Shown: positions 42,210 to 54,530 of the stretch, one piece after another
Numbering within the stretch: the first letter of the stretch is position 1
How the letters are laid out: each line of letters begins with the position of its first letter
DNA from: Glandiceps talaboti
Lineage: Eukaryota > Hemichordata > Enteropneusta > Spengelidae
Direction: 5' to 3'
Assembly (NCBI RefSeq): GCF_964340395.1
Contig: NC_135551.1
Location: 7,001,963-7,065,962 of the forward strand
DNA: 64,000 bases
Translations under genes and position numbers: made by a program
The notes under the pieces: generated by a model
The model's input: only the letters and a program-made list of their open reading frames with translations
Database searches by the model: none
Told to the model about the DNA's origin: nothing

Positions 42210-43755
42210 GGGAGTGTACATTTTTAATTTCCAGGGGGAGGCCGGGGGATTTCTAATGAAGCAAGGGATTTTTATTGGTGGACCCCCTACAAAAACTGGT
42301 ATAAATTATCTGGCCCCCCTAAGACTTCTTGTTTTTATTTCATGGCGCCCCCCCCCCCTGAAACCACTAACAAAAATACGCACAGATGAAACACAGATAC
42401 AGCAACACATAGATTTACCAGCAGTTGCTACATGTATTAACACTGTTATAAGTTAAATTGGCTGACAGGATGTCTACTTACAACTGAGGGGTGACAGAAT
42501 AGACTACTGGTCGGGCTACACTTTTTCTTGGATTTTTAGCCCATCACTGACATAAATAAATTAGCAAATAAATGAACAAGTAAATATATGTATATATTAC
42601 TTATTTATCACAGGTTTGGAAAAAATAGTGCAAAATTGCACCATGAGGAAATTTTTTTCCATGTGAACATATTCAAATTTTAGGATTAATTTGCAGTGGT
42701 TGGTCACACAATCATTTATTATTAATTTAAACACTTCATAAATTATACATTTTAGAAACATTTTTAATTGCAGTGCAAATGGAAAACATGTTATTTAAGA
42801 TTGAAATACATATTAAGACCCTTCATATATTATAGTTTTCATATTATCTCTACGCAAAATATAAAACACTTCTGGACTATATTTCAAGAGACTTTAGTAA
42901 ACTGATGCGCTGAGGGGGGGGGCAGTACATGTATCACTTCAAAGGGTTGAATAATATTTTTATGAATGCATGGCTTGTTATGAATACATCCCTCACCCAG
43001 CACCTGTGAATAATTTTGTGTTTAATTCAAACTCACAAAAGCTATCATATAATACTTGAACCCTACCATGGTGATAGAATGAAAACATCTCTTCAAACTT
43101 TAATTTCAGAATTAAAATAATTCTACCAAGTGAATATTAAATATCACCTCACACTTTGAAAAAGTAGACATAATATCAACGCACATACTTGGAACACCTG
43201 AATTTAGGTCAAGAAAAGTGACTGCAAATGAACTTCAAATTACAACTACAGACATCAGTGATACAAATAGTAGTGACTCTGAAAGTGAAAATGCTATAAT
43301 AGGTGTTATAGACAGTGATGCTTGTTTTTCTGATAACTCTGAAACTTCAAGCACGGCTAATATCTCAGACAGTGATTGTGATGAAACAAGTCCTACACAA
43401 TTTCATGGGAAAGTTACCTTGAGAAGTGGCAGAGTCGCCGGTCAATTTTTGTTTCACTGAATACAAATATTGTGATTTAATAGGTTTGTGCACTGTTTTA
43501 TCATCAATCCATGTTAAATGCTACTTCTATAGGACATTGTGCACAGTCAAGTGTTGGGTTTTGCCTATATTTAATTTTATATACATATCTGGCACTTGTC
43601 CATCCTGACATTCAGGTTTAGGTTTTTTTGTGCCCCCCCTAACAAATAGTGAAATTTTTGTTTAGCCCCCCCCCCCTAATTTTTCTTGAGAAAAATTGGT
43701 GCCCCCCAAAAAAAAATCCTTCCCCCCCCCCTGGAAGTTAAAACTGTACACTCCC
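42210..43755. mobile_element. TTAA-flanked DNA transposon, 1.55 kb
   Basis: Inverted ends: GGGAGTGTACATTTTTAATT at the left and the reverse complement of the right end, GGGAGTGTACAGTTTTAACT. Flanks are TTA (left, one A lost) and TTAA (right). The paralogous position in unit C (56,401-56,430) reads straight through with a single TTAA between the same flanking sequences, so it is the empty site. TTAA targets are used by piggyBac and Kolobok. No transposase core is visible, only the acidic frame at 43,131-43,460, so this copy looks non-autonomous or decayed. Confidence 0.85.
43131..43460 (+). CDS. Acidic Ser/Asp-rich ORF inside the TTAA transposon
   Basis: Open from 43,131 with an internal ATG at 43,218. 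Reads GTPEFRSRKVTANELQ, then an acidic low-complexity stretch (ISDTNSSDSESENAIIGVID, SDNSETSSTANISDSDCDET) and a basic end KVTLRSGRVAGQFLFH. Acidic N-terminal regions occur in some TTAA-specific transposases, but the catalytic part is absent, so the assignment is tentative. A splice donor is possible at GCCG/GTCAAT. Confidence 0.4.
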
Positions 43756-43966
43756 TTAACTAGATATTTGCACTCACACATATAAAAATAAAATAAAATA
43801 ACAAATCTACCTTCCCCACCTATTCTAAAATTAAGTTTAAGCGGAACCAGACTATTCCTTTTATTAGGTCTTATAGGTTATGTATTTGCACACAATTAGT
43901 ATTTAAATGAAACATAACAGAAGGTTTAATAGGAATTGCGACAACCGACATAATACGACATAATAC

Positions 43967-45015
43967 GTTTTCAAAAAGTAGTACTTGAAGGCTCCCAGTC
44001 TACCAGTTCACCAGTTACATCAGGAGTTCCACAAGGAACTGTACTAGGACCACTACTTTTCCTGATATACATCAACGACCTACCATCATCTGTCAAATCA
44101 CATGTGCGCTTGTGTGCAGATGACTGTATCTTATACCGACATATAAAATAAGTGAAATATTGTGGAATCTTGCAAGAAGACATCAACAAATTAACCAAAT
44201 GGGAATAGGACTGGCAAATGGGATTCAATACAGCAAAGTGTTTTGTCATGAATATCACTCACAAAAGAAATCAGTTGCAACATAATTATTACATGAGAGA
44301 CAATATTCTCAGAATTGTAAAGCATTGAACTGTCACATGACCTGGAATGGAAGCACCACATATCAAATATCACATCTAAAGCATCAAGGATCCTAGGACT
44401 ACTACAGAGACATCTACATGATTGTCCTCCCAGTACCAAACAAACCGCATATATGTCCCTTGTACGACCGCGTTTGGAGTATTGTGTAAGTATTTGGGAC
44501 CCTTACACCAAAGTTGCTGTTGAAAAAGCTCAACGCAAAGCTGCTCGATTTGTCACCGGAAACTACAAGAAGGAGGCCAGTGTATCCGATATGCTACGGA
44601 AGCTTCAATGGAAATGCCTTGATCGCAGAGCAGTTAGCAGACTAACTTTCCTATACAAAGCTACAAATAATCTAGTTGCTTTTCAAGATGATAAACTACC
44701 AGAATCATCATCACGTTCTGCTAAGGGAAGTGTACCTGGTTCTTCTTTCATATCGATCATCGCTAAGGAAAACTGTTACAAATATTCACTTATTCCTCGG
44801 ACAATTCCAGAATGGAATCTCTTACCATTATCCATTCAACAAGCAAAGACAATAGACAGTTTCAAATCTGCCATCTCCAGCATTGATATCACCGATCTCA
44901 TAGATCATGCTCAGCTGAGCACGGGTGAGACCTAAAGGACGCCGCCAGCGTTACGCCTGTGTGATGATAATCCTTTTTAGGATGTTTACACAGTATATAT
45001 AGTAGTAGAAGTAGA
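43967..45015 (+). mobile_element. LINE 5: 5'-truncated jockey/CR1-like insertion in unit A
   Basis: Begins inside the RT at [20 protein letters not shown], continues [20 protein letters not shown] and CADDCILYR (motif C as CADD). After frameshifts comes an intact C-terminal frame at 44,453-44,935 (MSLVRPRLEYCVSIWDPYTK, KAARFVTGNYKKEAS). The 3' UTR ends in AGTAGTAGAAGTAGAAAATA. The empty site is preserved in unit C near 56,609-56,632 (ACGACAAAATATAATCTGCG). Confidence 0.85.
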
Positions 45016-45378
45016 AAATAATATAATCTGCGTCTGAACACAGACAAGGAAGTTTGCTGCAATACATACGATTGCTTGATCATCTCAGTAAACACTACCG
45101 AAGATGTCATAAGACGTGTTCAAAATACCACGATTTGAAAGGAAACATACATTTAACCCTTTTCTTAATGTCAGATCTTGATATGCATATTTTGGATGTG
45201 TTCAACTAGACTGTTCAGAATATTTTAATTTATTTGTTAACAAACTCGGTTTGGGCTATCATAGCGACAATATTGTACTAACCGAGTGCGTAGTGTAGCA
45301 ATATTGTTTTTTTTTTAAATAAAGGTATTGTCTAATTTGTTTAATTCTACCACTGATATTTATACTCGAATCACTTAC

Positions 45379-45472
45379 CATCGTCGTCATCAACGGTACT
45401 TGTTTCTTGGCAGGCATAATATCCAAACGCTAAAAACAGTTCAAAACAAATTAACCACATCCGCTTCTTCAT
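45379..45472 (-). CDS. Exon 1A: signal peptide
   Basis: Minus-strand first coding exon: ATG at 45,472 and 31 codons plus one base, then the consensus donor GATG/GTAAGT. It encodes a basic N-terminus and hydrophobic core, MKKRMWLICFELFLAFGYY, with a likely cleavage around ACQ, followed by ETSTVDDDD. The phase 1 donor matches the acceptor of the trefoil exon at 38,752, predicting a secreted or type I membrane protein. The same exon is present, still open, at 51,348-51,441 and 57,007-57,100. Confidence 0.75.
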
Positions 45473-46259
45473 TGCGTTTTCAGTGATTGTAAGAAACACT
45501 AAGAAAGTGGCAAGTTGTACTCAATATTAATTTGATACACAGGATATCAGAAGAGCGAGCTGCATGCAACCCATACTCAAGAAAACTTACAGCGTCTCAA
45601 GACGTAGAAACTACAAGACAGATGGTATATACGGTACCGACTGCACGCACACAGGTAACCATTTCAGTTACATTTAGCAGGCGACTAAAGCATGAGTCGG
45701 TAAAATAACAAACTGGTCTCAGAAGGTTGCCGTACTCGACTCCCGCAGGCAGGAATACGTATGGCTACGAAATACGTATTATGATGCCAATCTATTAATC
45801 CGTATGGATGAAGGATATATTTTTTTCTTATATAATCTTTTGATTGTATTTTCGCTTCATTTGTAGGGTTTTGACGCAGCTTAATACAGGCTTTAAAAAT
45901 ATACGGAAAAGACAAATTTCGTCATTGACAGGAGACACATTTATGGTGTGAAAATAAATTCAAGATTGTACTACGATCGCGAGTACAAGTACTGGCGACG
46001 CAAAACCGAGATGTGAGGGGGGGGGGGACAAAGAACACATTGCATGTAAATTTTACCTAGTTCATATGACAAAGTCCTCTTGTAACATGACAAACATAAT
46101 TTTTGAATCATTCTAACCAAAACGGCCGTGGCGTCAATTCCCTTAAAAACTTCAAACTAGTCCGGATTCTTTTTACACAGAGCACCTGATCACAATACAC
46201 GGTTTTGAAAATGCATACTGTTTCCGGATTTTTCACAATGTACGAAGGCACGACACTGC

Positions 46260-46442
46260 ACAAATATCCATTATCGGATAAATTCTAGTATTACACTCTA
46301 GCTTAGATGCAGGCTAGAACTTACTATTTAGACATGGTATCCGATAAAAAGTACTTTCTACGTGAGAAGACTAGTATTAGCATCTGATATTATATTTTAC
46401 ACTTTAAGTTACATTTTATCCGATATTATCTGATATAAAGTA
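46260..46442. repeat. Inverted-repeat MITE-like element upstream of exon 1A
   Basis: TTATCGGATAA-AT near the left end pairs with ATTTTATCCGATA near the right, and ATCCGATAAAAAGTACTTT sits in the middle. The same structure lies at the paralogous position in unit C (57,885-58,068). It is absent from unit B. Confidence 0.6.
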
Positions 46443-47206
46443 ACTCTGAGGGCCCAGGCAACATGCACCGTCAAATATTATGGTCCAATATCAACCAAAT
46501 CAAATTCCTGCTCTCCTATATATTTCTATCCTTTCTGTTTTGATGTCTACGCTGTGGACACAAGGGTTTCTTAATCGTTCCGCTCCTCATCAGAGATATA
46601 TTTCTTGGCCTCTCTTTTGAGGTTTCCGTTGGTTTGACGTGTTTCTGCCTCTATTTCTGCTTTAAAATGGGGATTCCGTAATGCAACAATGCATTCTATA
46701 TATTAAATATATTTCGTAGATTTCATAGGTCCTAGAATATATTTTGTGCGACAATGGAGAGTACAAAAATGTCAACTACTGGCCATAGATAGGATCAGCC
46801 TGTTGCTGTTTTTTAAAGATGCCTCAGGTTCAGCGTCTGTTTGATGACCCGACAGATAAATCAAAACTCAACTTATTCACCACCCCACCCCCTGCCCCTC
46901 CATCGGAGAATTCACTAGTCCCCGACTTCAACCCTCTATTGAGTAGGTCTGAATAAGACAAGGGACATTTAATCGCAATTACTTGAATAAAGAGCATTTA
47001 GAACACAAACAAGTCTACCATCTGTCAGTAGGAGTGCCATTATATATGTATTCGTATGTACTCTAATTAAGTGAGCAGATGTGTTAGGCCTACCGGAAGT
47101 CAACCATATCAGAGCTACTCCACACCTCTGCCATGTATGGTCCTATAGCCGGTCCCGAAACAAAACAAAAAATCACACAAATGAAAAAAAAAATTACAAA
47201 AGAACT

Positions 47207-47243
<37 letters not shown>
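47207..47243. repeat. (AT)n microsatellite
   Basis: About 17 AT units; only short ATATAT remnants are present in units B (52,043) and C (58,859). Confidence 0.9.
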
Positions 47244-47248
<5 letters not shown>

Positions 47249-48262
47249 CAACAATATAATTTAAAAAGTGAAAATATATAATAAAAAAGGGGGTAGAAAT
47301 ATAACAATCGTAGAATTAATGATATCGTCCGACCACAGTCTTTATTATTCTGTGTTTGTGTTATTTGGTGATGGCTTTGAAGACATATTAATATAACTTC
47401 ACTGCGCTTTTAATATGAAGCAGTCTTCCTCAGTCTTCGTCACGCTCACTCTCACACTAATTCTTCGTTCTCCTCTGACCTTAAAACATGCATATTTCAA
47501 TCGTTTAACTCTCAATCGTTTACACACTTTTCTGTACATCCTTCCATGCTTTGAAATTGTTTCTCTATATCTTTTTTTTTCTTAATAACTGCGGGCCTGT
47601 GCCTAGAACTCTTCGGAGAGCAGGAGTATTATACATTCGCTTTATTATAATTCATATTCATATTAAAAAATATTGCTATTATACAACATATTCCTGATCA
47701 GATTAGAATAATTCCTTTTTTGCTATGTTTCTTCAAGGAATAAGCAACCAGTTATTATAGTTTTAGAATGTTTTTGCTACCATGTAGAAGACAGTGAAAC
47801 ACCAAATTTATTATGTTGCAGTTTTAAAATTGATTTATATGTATTTACAGTGTGTTATATTTTTGTCAGCTTTACTGAATACTGAATCACGTGTTATCAT
47901 TATGTTGATTTTTGCTACATTTTAAGTTAAAACTTACACATGTTCGAACATTGTATCACTTTTCGTTACCTGTAAGTGCTAATGACCTTGAGGACTCTAG
48001 GCTTGATGTTTGATCGTCTTAGGTTTGTAATTTTTCTTTTCGAAAAGATGTTGCTCATTTTAAGTTGAAAATAAATAAAAATAACTAAATTCATAACGGT
48101 TTTACTATTTCTATGACATTTCTCCTACTGTAAATGAGGTCCTGTGCAACACGTTCCCCCAAATCTTGCACGTGACCGACTAACTTCCGAAATCAACTCA
48201 TTATTTCAAAGCGTAAACATACCTCTTCACAGCTCATTATAACCTACTACAGTGTCCTTAGA

Positions 48263-48456
48263 AATCCCCAATTGATCGTGAAATAGATCCGGAACTACGC
48301 ATGTTACTTGAAAATCGTCAGGATGACATCGCTGAAACCTATAGCCCACCACAATCGACATCCAATTCGCAGATTTCCAAAAATGAAAATGCTACTACTA
48401 TTGTCAAATGTGATTCAACCAAAGCCGTCCAGGCCAAAAATATTATTCTATTTTAG
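48263..48456 (+). CDS. Unrecognised ORF C-terminus, copy A
   Basis: An open frame with no start of its own: IDREIDPELRMLLENRQDDI, AETYSPPQSTSNSQISKNEN, ending at TAG about 48,456. The paralogous stretch in unit B is 53,121-53,345, with one stop. Pro/Ser/Asn-rich. It could be a last exon or the end of an old retroelement protein. Unknown. Confidence 0.35.
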
Positions 48457-48874
48457 CTGTAGTGTTTTATAGTTCTCGTAGTTCCAAACTAATTTTAACT
48501 GTTTATGTGTTGTTTTTCGATGGCGTCCACACTTTTATTCCATGTTAACATTGTTTAATTTAAACAACTTTTCAATTATATGAGACTATTTTTTTTTTCG
48601 TCGAACAGGAATGGGCCCGGAGTTGTAATGTTCATTAAAGTTACTCGTTGGGAGAGAAGATTGACTTACGTGAAACAATTCACTTTCATTTATAAGTGTA
48701 TGCCCAGCCATGGTACGTACTCATCATGAAGACCGATTTATGACTATACTGATGCCGTAAGTGTTCATATATTGTATGGTACATTCATAACTGTGTAGCG
48801 CAAACTGGAATGATATGGTTATCACTATAATACATAATCTACTGGGTGAATTCATATGAAGCAGTACAGTATTC

Positions 48875-49660
48875 AAGTAAGATAGTCGATATAATAGTCT
48901 ATGTGGGAAAGATAAGCTTCACTTGGAATAATGATTGGTCTTGATTGGGGGTTCTTCTTCACACCTATTTTACCATTTTTGTCCATAGAAATTGGTATCA
49001 AGCTTCCTTTCTCACTGCGTTTACCTTCTACAGTGACGTGTTTCGGGCAGTAGATTTTCAATGTGATGAAATATTTAGACGAATTGTCTAATCTGAACGA
49101 TCACGCATTAGTATTTTTTTAGTTTTCATCATGGTACTTCTCTTGTGGTAACTCTTACAATGATAGGTCTTGGTCGCACACGCTAAGACTGTCGCCGTTG
49201 CTTGATTGATCGCCAGCTTTCATAACAATGGGCGATATCAATGTCACTCTTATATCACAGGATTTATTTTCTTGAAGATAGATAATACTGTGGTAGTGAC
49301 GTCTTCTTTAACTTGTCCTGGTACACTACTCACCTCTAAGTTTATTCTTTGGTATTATTGGTTGAGATTAGCAAGTATTTTCTCTAGTATGTACACGCGT
49401 TGACCCTGGTGTGCATTTTCTCCTTGAAGTTGTGTATTGATATGCGACATCAAATCCAGGAAGGATGACAATTCCTCAAATTTGGCGTTAAAAATAGTTC
49501 ATCGAATTCATCAATTCTGTTTGCTGGTATTTCACCTCGCTATGTCGTTCCCATTATCTTCTACTTGTGTTAAACTAGGTCACAATAGATTCTGAAATTG
49601 GTCAGAGGTATCGACGTCAATGACCTTGACATTGCCTTTGTCTAGTACGGGCTCCGCCTT
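48875..49660 (-). pseudogene. Retroelement ORF1-like protein remnant, copy A
   Basis: Minus-strand reading with several breaks: AKFEELSSFLDLMSHINTQL, HQGQRVYILEKILANLNQ, VKEDVTTTVLSIFKKINP, then TKTYHCKSYHKRSTMMKTKK. It ends in the open frame 48,873-49,061 with MDKNGKIGVKKNPQSRPIII. The final part matches the C-terminal module (K-x-G-K-I-x-V-K/R-K) seen in LINE ORF1 and FP-type proteins, after a heptad-rich stretch. Ancient and shared with unit B, so it predates the duplication. Confidence 0.5.
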
Positions 49661-51347
49661 ATTGTTAGATGACGTTTTGTATTAATGTTGTATCGGTGGC
49701 TTGCCAAATCGTTTCTCTTTCCAGCCTCCACACAACATCAAGTAGCCTTGACATAGTTTAACTGCTTTCTCGGCGTTGCAATCATTGCACTTCTTGTTGA
49801 ATATTTCAAGCAGGATGAAAAAAGAAACTAAACAAAATTGGAAGTTTAGACGAGCGCCTCGTTGCTTTGAGTACAACGCCCCAGTTTCTTAATAATCTGC
49901 CGATTATTAGGCAATGGGATAAGACTTAGTATGCAATCTTCATATGCCATATACATTCATTTAATTACATTTCCTATTAAGGGGTACATCATGTACACTA
50001 CCTACAGCTCAGAATGTAGCATTCCATCATCTATAGTTTTGCCCTATAAGGGAGTTTAAATCAGGTTTAACTTGTAATCTTGGATGAATTTACGTCTTTC
50101 AATGTGAGAATTTGGGTGTTGTAAGCATGGAGGTCTTTTCTAACTTTGAATCAGTACTCACATATGTGCCAAAATCTGAGCCTGCAATATGATGGCTTTC
50201 AATAGCTTGTTTTGCTCGAAGGACGTTGTGTGTAATGTTTGTGACCAAACTGTAAACATAAAGTGAAGTATACATTAAGAAGTTTAATCAACGGTGGAGT
50301 GGGGTGGGGTGGGATGTGAGTTTATATGGTGCTATAAAGAAAGTCAGACAAAAAGTGAATATTTGTGGAATTTCTTTCATGTAGTAAGCAATCAGTTCAT
50401 CGGACACGGTTGATAGCAGTGTGGTTGCTCGTGTATACCTTCATGAAAATGATTTTATACTTCCAAATGCCTCCTTACAACTAAAATGATACAGTAATTA
50501 CTACACAATATTCCACTCATCATATCATGACTATGTCCCTGAGAAATCAACTATCTCATGAAACTTTCCTAAAGTTAATAAACTAGTTGTTTTGCCATTC
50601 AATGCCCTGATACATGTGTGTGAATAATGTTGTCATTCAGTCTTATAGAAATGTCAATTGAAGAATACCTGATAAAAATTCCACACAAATACAAACCAAA
50701 ACCCGAGTGTCGCAATATTAAATTGGAGATAATTGTAGCAAAGCATTTGAAATGAGTGCGAATCATTGAATTTTAAAAGGGAACTATAAATCTAACTGTA
50801 ACTATGAAATGCTCATATCCCCTGTGGCGTATCTCATGTGGGAAACTCAAGACAAGCCTTTGTCAAATTTTAAATCAAAATTGGATTCGTGCGCCATTAG
50901 CCCTGAAAAAAATTAATTTCTGACGTATTCGAAAAATAATAAAAAAGCGAAAATTGTGAAGTCTCGCAAGAAATAGTAGATGCGGAAACAGAAATCAGCA
51001 TAAATTGACAGTACAAAACTATTCTTCCAATCTGTAATGGCGGTACATCTGATGAGAAGAAACCAATAACACATACGGAAATAAGCGGATGACATAACTA
51101 CTTGAACTAGACACTCACAGTCAGATCTAGATATGCATATTTTGGGTGTGTTCAACTAGACTGTTCAGAATATTTTAATTTATTTGTTAACAAACTCGGT
51201 TTGGGCTATCATAGTGACAATGTTATACTAACCGAGTGCGCATCTTAGCGATGTTTTTTTTTTTTTTTTAAATAAAAGGTTTCACTTTTTAAAGTTTCGT
51301 CTAATTTGTTAAATTCTACCTCTGATATTTATACTCGAATCACTTAC

Positions 51348-51441
51348 CATCATCGTCATCAACGGTACTTGTTGCTTGGCAGGCATAATATCCAAACGCT
51401 AAAAACAGTTCAAAACAAATTAACCACAACTGCTTCTTCAT
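51348..51441 (-). CDS. Exon 1B: signal peptide, second copy
   Basis: 94 bp with ATG at 51,441 and donor GATG/GTAAGT, identical in length and phase to copy 1A. Protein differs at three positions (KKQLW instead of KKRMW; QATST instead of QETST). Only about 60 bp of upstream sequence is shared with A and C because of a deletion, so its promoter is different or lost. No trefoil exon lies inside unit B, so it could be used only by splicing to 38.7 kb or be a relic. Confidence 0.65.
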
Positions 51442-52146
51442 TGCGTTTTCAGTGATTGTAAGAAACGCTAATAAAGTGACATTTTGTACTAAATATTAAT
51501 TTGGATATATTTGTTTCTGCCTCTATTTCTGCTTTAAAATGGGGATTCAGTAATGCAACAATATATTAAATATATTTCGTAGATTTCATAAGTCCTAGAA
51601 TGAATTGTGTGCGACAACGGAGAGTAAAAAAATGTCAACTACTTTTTTTAAAGATGCCTCAGGTTCAGCGTCTATTTGATGGCCTGACAGATAAATCAAA
51701 ACTCAACTTATTCCCCCCACCTGTCCACCCCCTGCCCCTCCATCGGAAAATTCACTAGTCCCCGACTTCACCCTCTGTTGAGTAGGCCTGAATAAGCTAA
51801 GGGACATTTAATCGCAATTACTTGAATAAAGAGCACAAAAAAGTATACCATCTGTCAGTAGGAGTGCCATTATATATGTATTCGTATGTATTCTAATTGA
51901 GTGAGCAGATGTGTTAGGCCTACCGGAAGTCGACCATATCAGAGCTAGTCCACACCCCTGCCATGTATGGTCCTATAGCCGGTCCCGAAACAAAACAAAA
52001 AATCACACAAATGAAAAAAAAAATTAATTACAATAAAACTTGACATATATATATGACAACAATATAATTAAACAAGTGAAAATATAAAAAAATTAAATAA
52101 ATAAATAAATTACAAAAAAGGAAAGAAATATAGAAATCGTAGAATT

Positions 52147-52462
52147 AATGATATCGTCCGACGACAATCTTTATTATGCTATGTTTGTGTTATTTGATGA
52201 TGGCTTTGAAGACATATTAATATCACTTCACTGCGCCTTCAATATGGAACAGTCTTCCTCAGTCTTCCTCATGCTCACTCTCACACTTGTTCTTCCTTCA
52301 GTTCTGCCCTTAAAACATGCCTATTTCAATCGTTCAACTCTCAATCGATTACACACTTCTCTATACATCATTCCATGCTTTGATATTGTTTCTCTGTATC
52401 TCTTTTCTTTCTTAATAGCTCTGTGTCTGCGCCTGGAACTCTCCGGAGAGCAGGAGTATTAA
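52147..52462 (+). other. Open frame shared by duplicated units
   Basis: A 104-codon plus-strand frame (MISSDDNLYYAMFVLFDDGF...) has an 88-codon counterpart in unit C at 58,947-59,213, but the unit A copy (47,319 onward) has an in-frame stop. The composition is hydrophobic and unlike a normal protein. Probably non-coding conserved by recent duplication. Confidence 0.35.
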
Positions 52463-53120
52463 AAATTCGCTTTATTATAATTCATTATATTATACAAAAA
52501 AAATATTGCTATTATACAACATATTTCTGATCAGATTAGAATAATTCCTTTTTTGCTATGCTTTTTCAAGGAATAGGCAACAGGTTACTATAGTTTTAGA
52601 ATGTATTTGCTACCATGTAGCAAACAGTGGAACACCAAATTTATTATGTTGCAGTTTTAAAATTGATTTACATGTATTTACAGTGTGTTATATTTTTGTC
52701 AGCTTTACTGAATACTGAATCAAATGTTATCATATGGGATGTCGCAGGCAGCAAGGGCCCTTATGTTGATTCTTGCTACATTTCTAGTTAAAAGTTACAC
52801 ACGTTCGAACATTGTATCACTTTCAGTTAACTGTAAGTTCGAAAGTGCGAATGAGGACTCCAGGCTTGATGTTTGATCATTTTAGGTTTGCAATTTTTCT
52901 TTTCAAAAAGATGTTGCTCATTTTAAGATGGAAATAAATTAAAACAATTAAATTCATAACGGTTTTACTATTTCTACATTTCTGCTACTGTAAACTAAGT
53001 TCTGTGCAACACGTTCGCGCCAAATCTTCATTTGACTGACTAACTTCCGAAATCAACTCATTATTTCAAAGCGTAAACATACCTCTTCACAGCTCATATT
53101 ATAACCTACTACAGTGTCCT

Positions 53121-53345
53121 CAGAAATCCCAATTTATCGTGAAATAGACCCGGAACTACGCACGTTAGTTGAAAATCGTCAGGATTATATCGCCGAAACC
53201 TTTAGCCCACCGCAATCGACATCCAATTCGCAGATTTCCTAAGATGAAAATACTACTACTATTGTCAAACGCGCGATTCAGCCAAAGCAGGGTAATTTCG
53301 AAGACGACTTCAAGCTGTTCAGGCCAAAATTATTATTCTATTTTA
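53121..53345 (+). pseudogene. Unrecognised ORF C-terminus, copy B
   Basis: Paralogue of 48,263-48,456: YREIDPELRTLVENRQDYIA, a stop after SNSQIS, then a longer end GNFEDDFKLFRPKLLFYF that is deleted in copy A. Unknown family. Confidence 0.35.
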
Positions 53346-53744
53346 GCTGTAGTATTTTATAATTCTCGTAGTTGCAAACTAATTTTAACTGTTTATGTGT
53401 TGTTTTTCGATGGCGTCAACACTTTTATTCCATGTTAACATTATTTAATTTAAACAACTTTTCATTTATTTGAGATTATTGTTTTGTTTTTCATCAAACC
53501 AGAATGGGCCCGGAGTTGTAATGTTCATTAAAGTTACTCGGTGGGAGAGAAGATTGACTTATGTGAAACAATTCACTTTCATTTATAAGTGTATGCCCAG
53601 CCATGGTACGTACTCATCATGAAGACCGATTTATGACTATACTGATGCTGTAAGTGTTCATATCTTGTATGGTACATTCATAACTCTATAGCGCAAACTG
53701 GAATGACATGGTTATCACTATAATACGTAATCCACTGCGTGAAT

Positions 53745-54530
53745 TCATATGAAGCAGTACAGTATTCAAGTAAGATAGTCAACATAATAGGAAAAATCCG
53801 CTTCACTTGGAATGATGATTGTCTTAATTGGGGGTTCTTCTTCCCATATACTTTACCATTGTTTGTCCATATAAATTTTTATCCAGCTTCCTTTCTCTCT
53901 GCGTTTACCTTCTACAGTGACGTGTTGCGGGCAGTAGATTTTCAATTTGATGAACAATTTAGACGAATTGTCTAATCTGAACGATCGCACATTAGTATTT
54001 TTTTAGTTTTCATCATGGTACTTCTCTTGTGGTAAATCTTACAATCATAGGTCTTGGTCGCACACGTTAAGACTGACTGCCGCTGTTGCTTGCTTTCATA
54101 ACGATGGGCGATATCAATGTCACTCTTATATCGCAGGATTTATTTTCTTGAAGATAGATAATACTGTGATAGTGACGTCTTCATTATCTCGTTCTGGTAC
54201 ACTACTCACCTATAAGTTTATTCTTCGGTAATATTGGTTGAGATTAGTAAGTATTTTTTTCTCTAGTATGTACACGCGTTGACCCTGGTGTTTATTTTGT
54301 CCCTGTAGTTGTGTATTGATACGCGACATCAAATTGAGGAAGGATGACAATTCCTCAGACTTGGTGTTAAAAATAGTTCATCGAATTCATCAATTCTGTT
54401 CGCTGGTATTTCACCTCGCTATGTCGTTCCCAATAGTTTCTACTTGCATTAAACTAGGTCACAATAGATTCTGAAATTTTCAGAAGGATCGACGTCAATA
54501 ACTTTGACATTGCCTTGTCTAGTATAGGCT
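53745..54530 (-). pseudogene. Retroelement ORF1-like protein remnant, copy B
   Basis: Duplicate of the remnant at 48,875-49,660 with additional indels. Same order of pieces on the minus strand. Unit C lacks the corresponding segment because the array ends there. Confidence 0.45.

Larger units (their letters stand above)
39780..49671. repeat. Tandem segmental duplication, unit A (with insertions)
   Basis: Anchor points shared with units B and C: TTGTATCGGTGGCTTGCC at 39,806/49,687/54,566; ATATGCATATTTTGG at 45,181/51,130/56,797; the first exon at 45,379/51,348/57,007; and AATGATATCGTCCGAC at 47,318/52,147/58,946. Unit A is longer because it holds a TTAA-flanked element (42.2-43.76 kb) and a LINE (43.97-45.02 kb). 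Long stretches are visibly near-identical between units. Confidence 0.85.
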
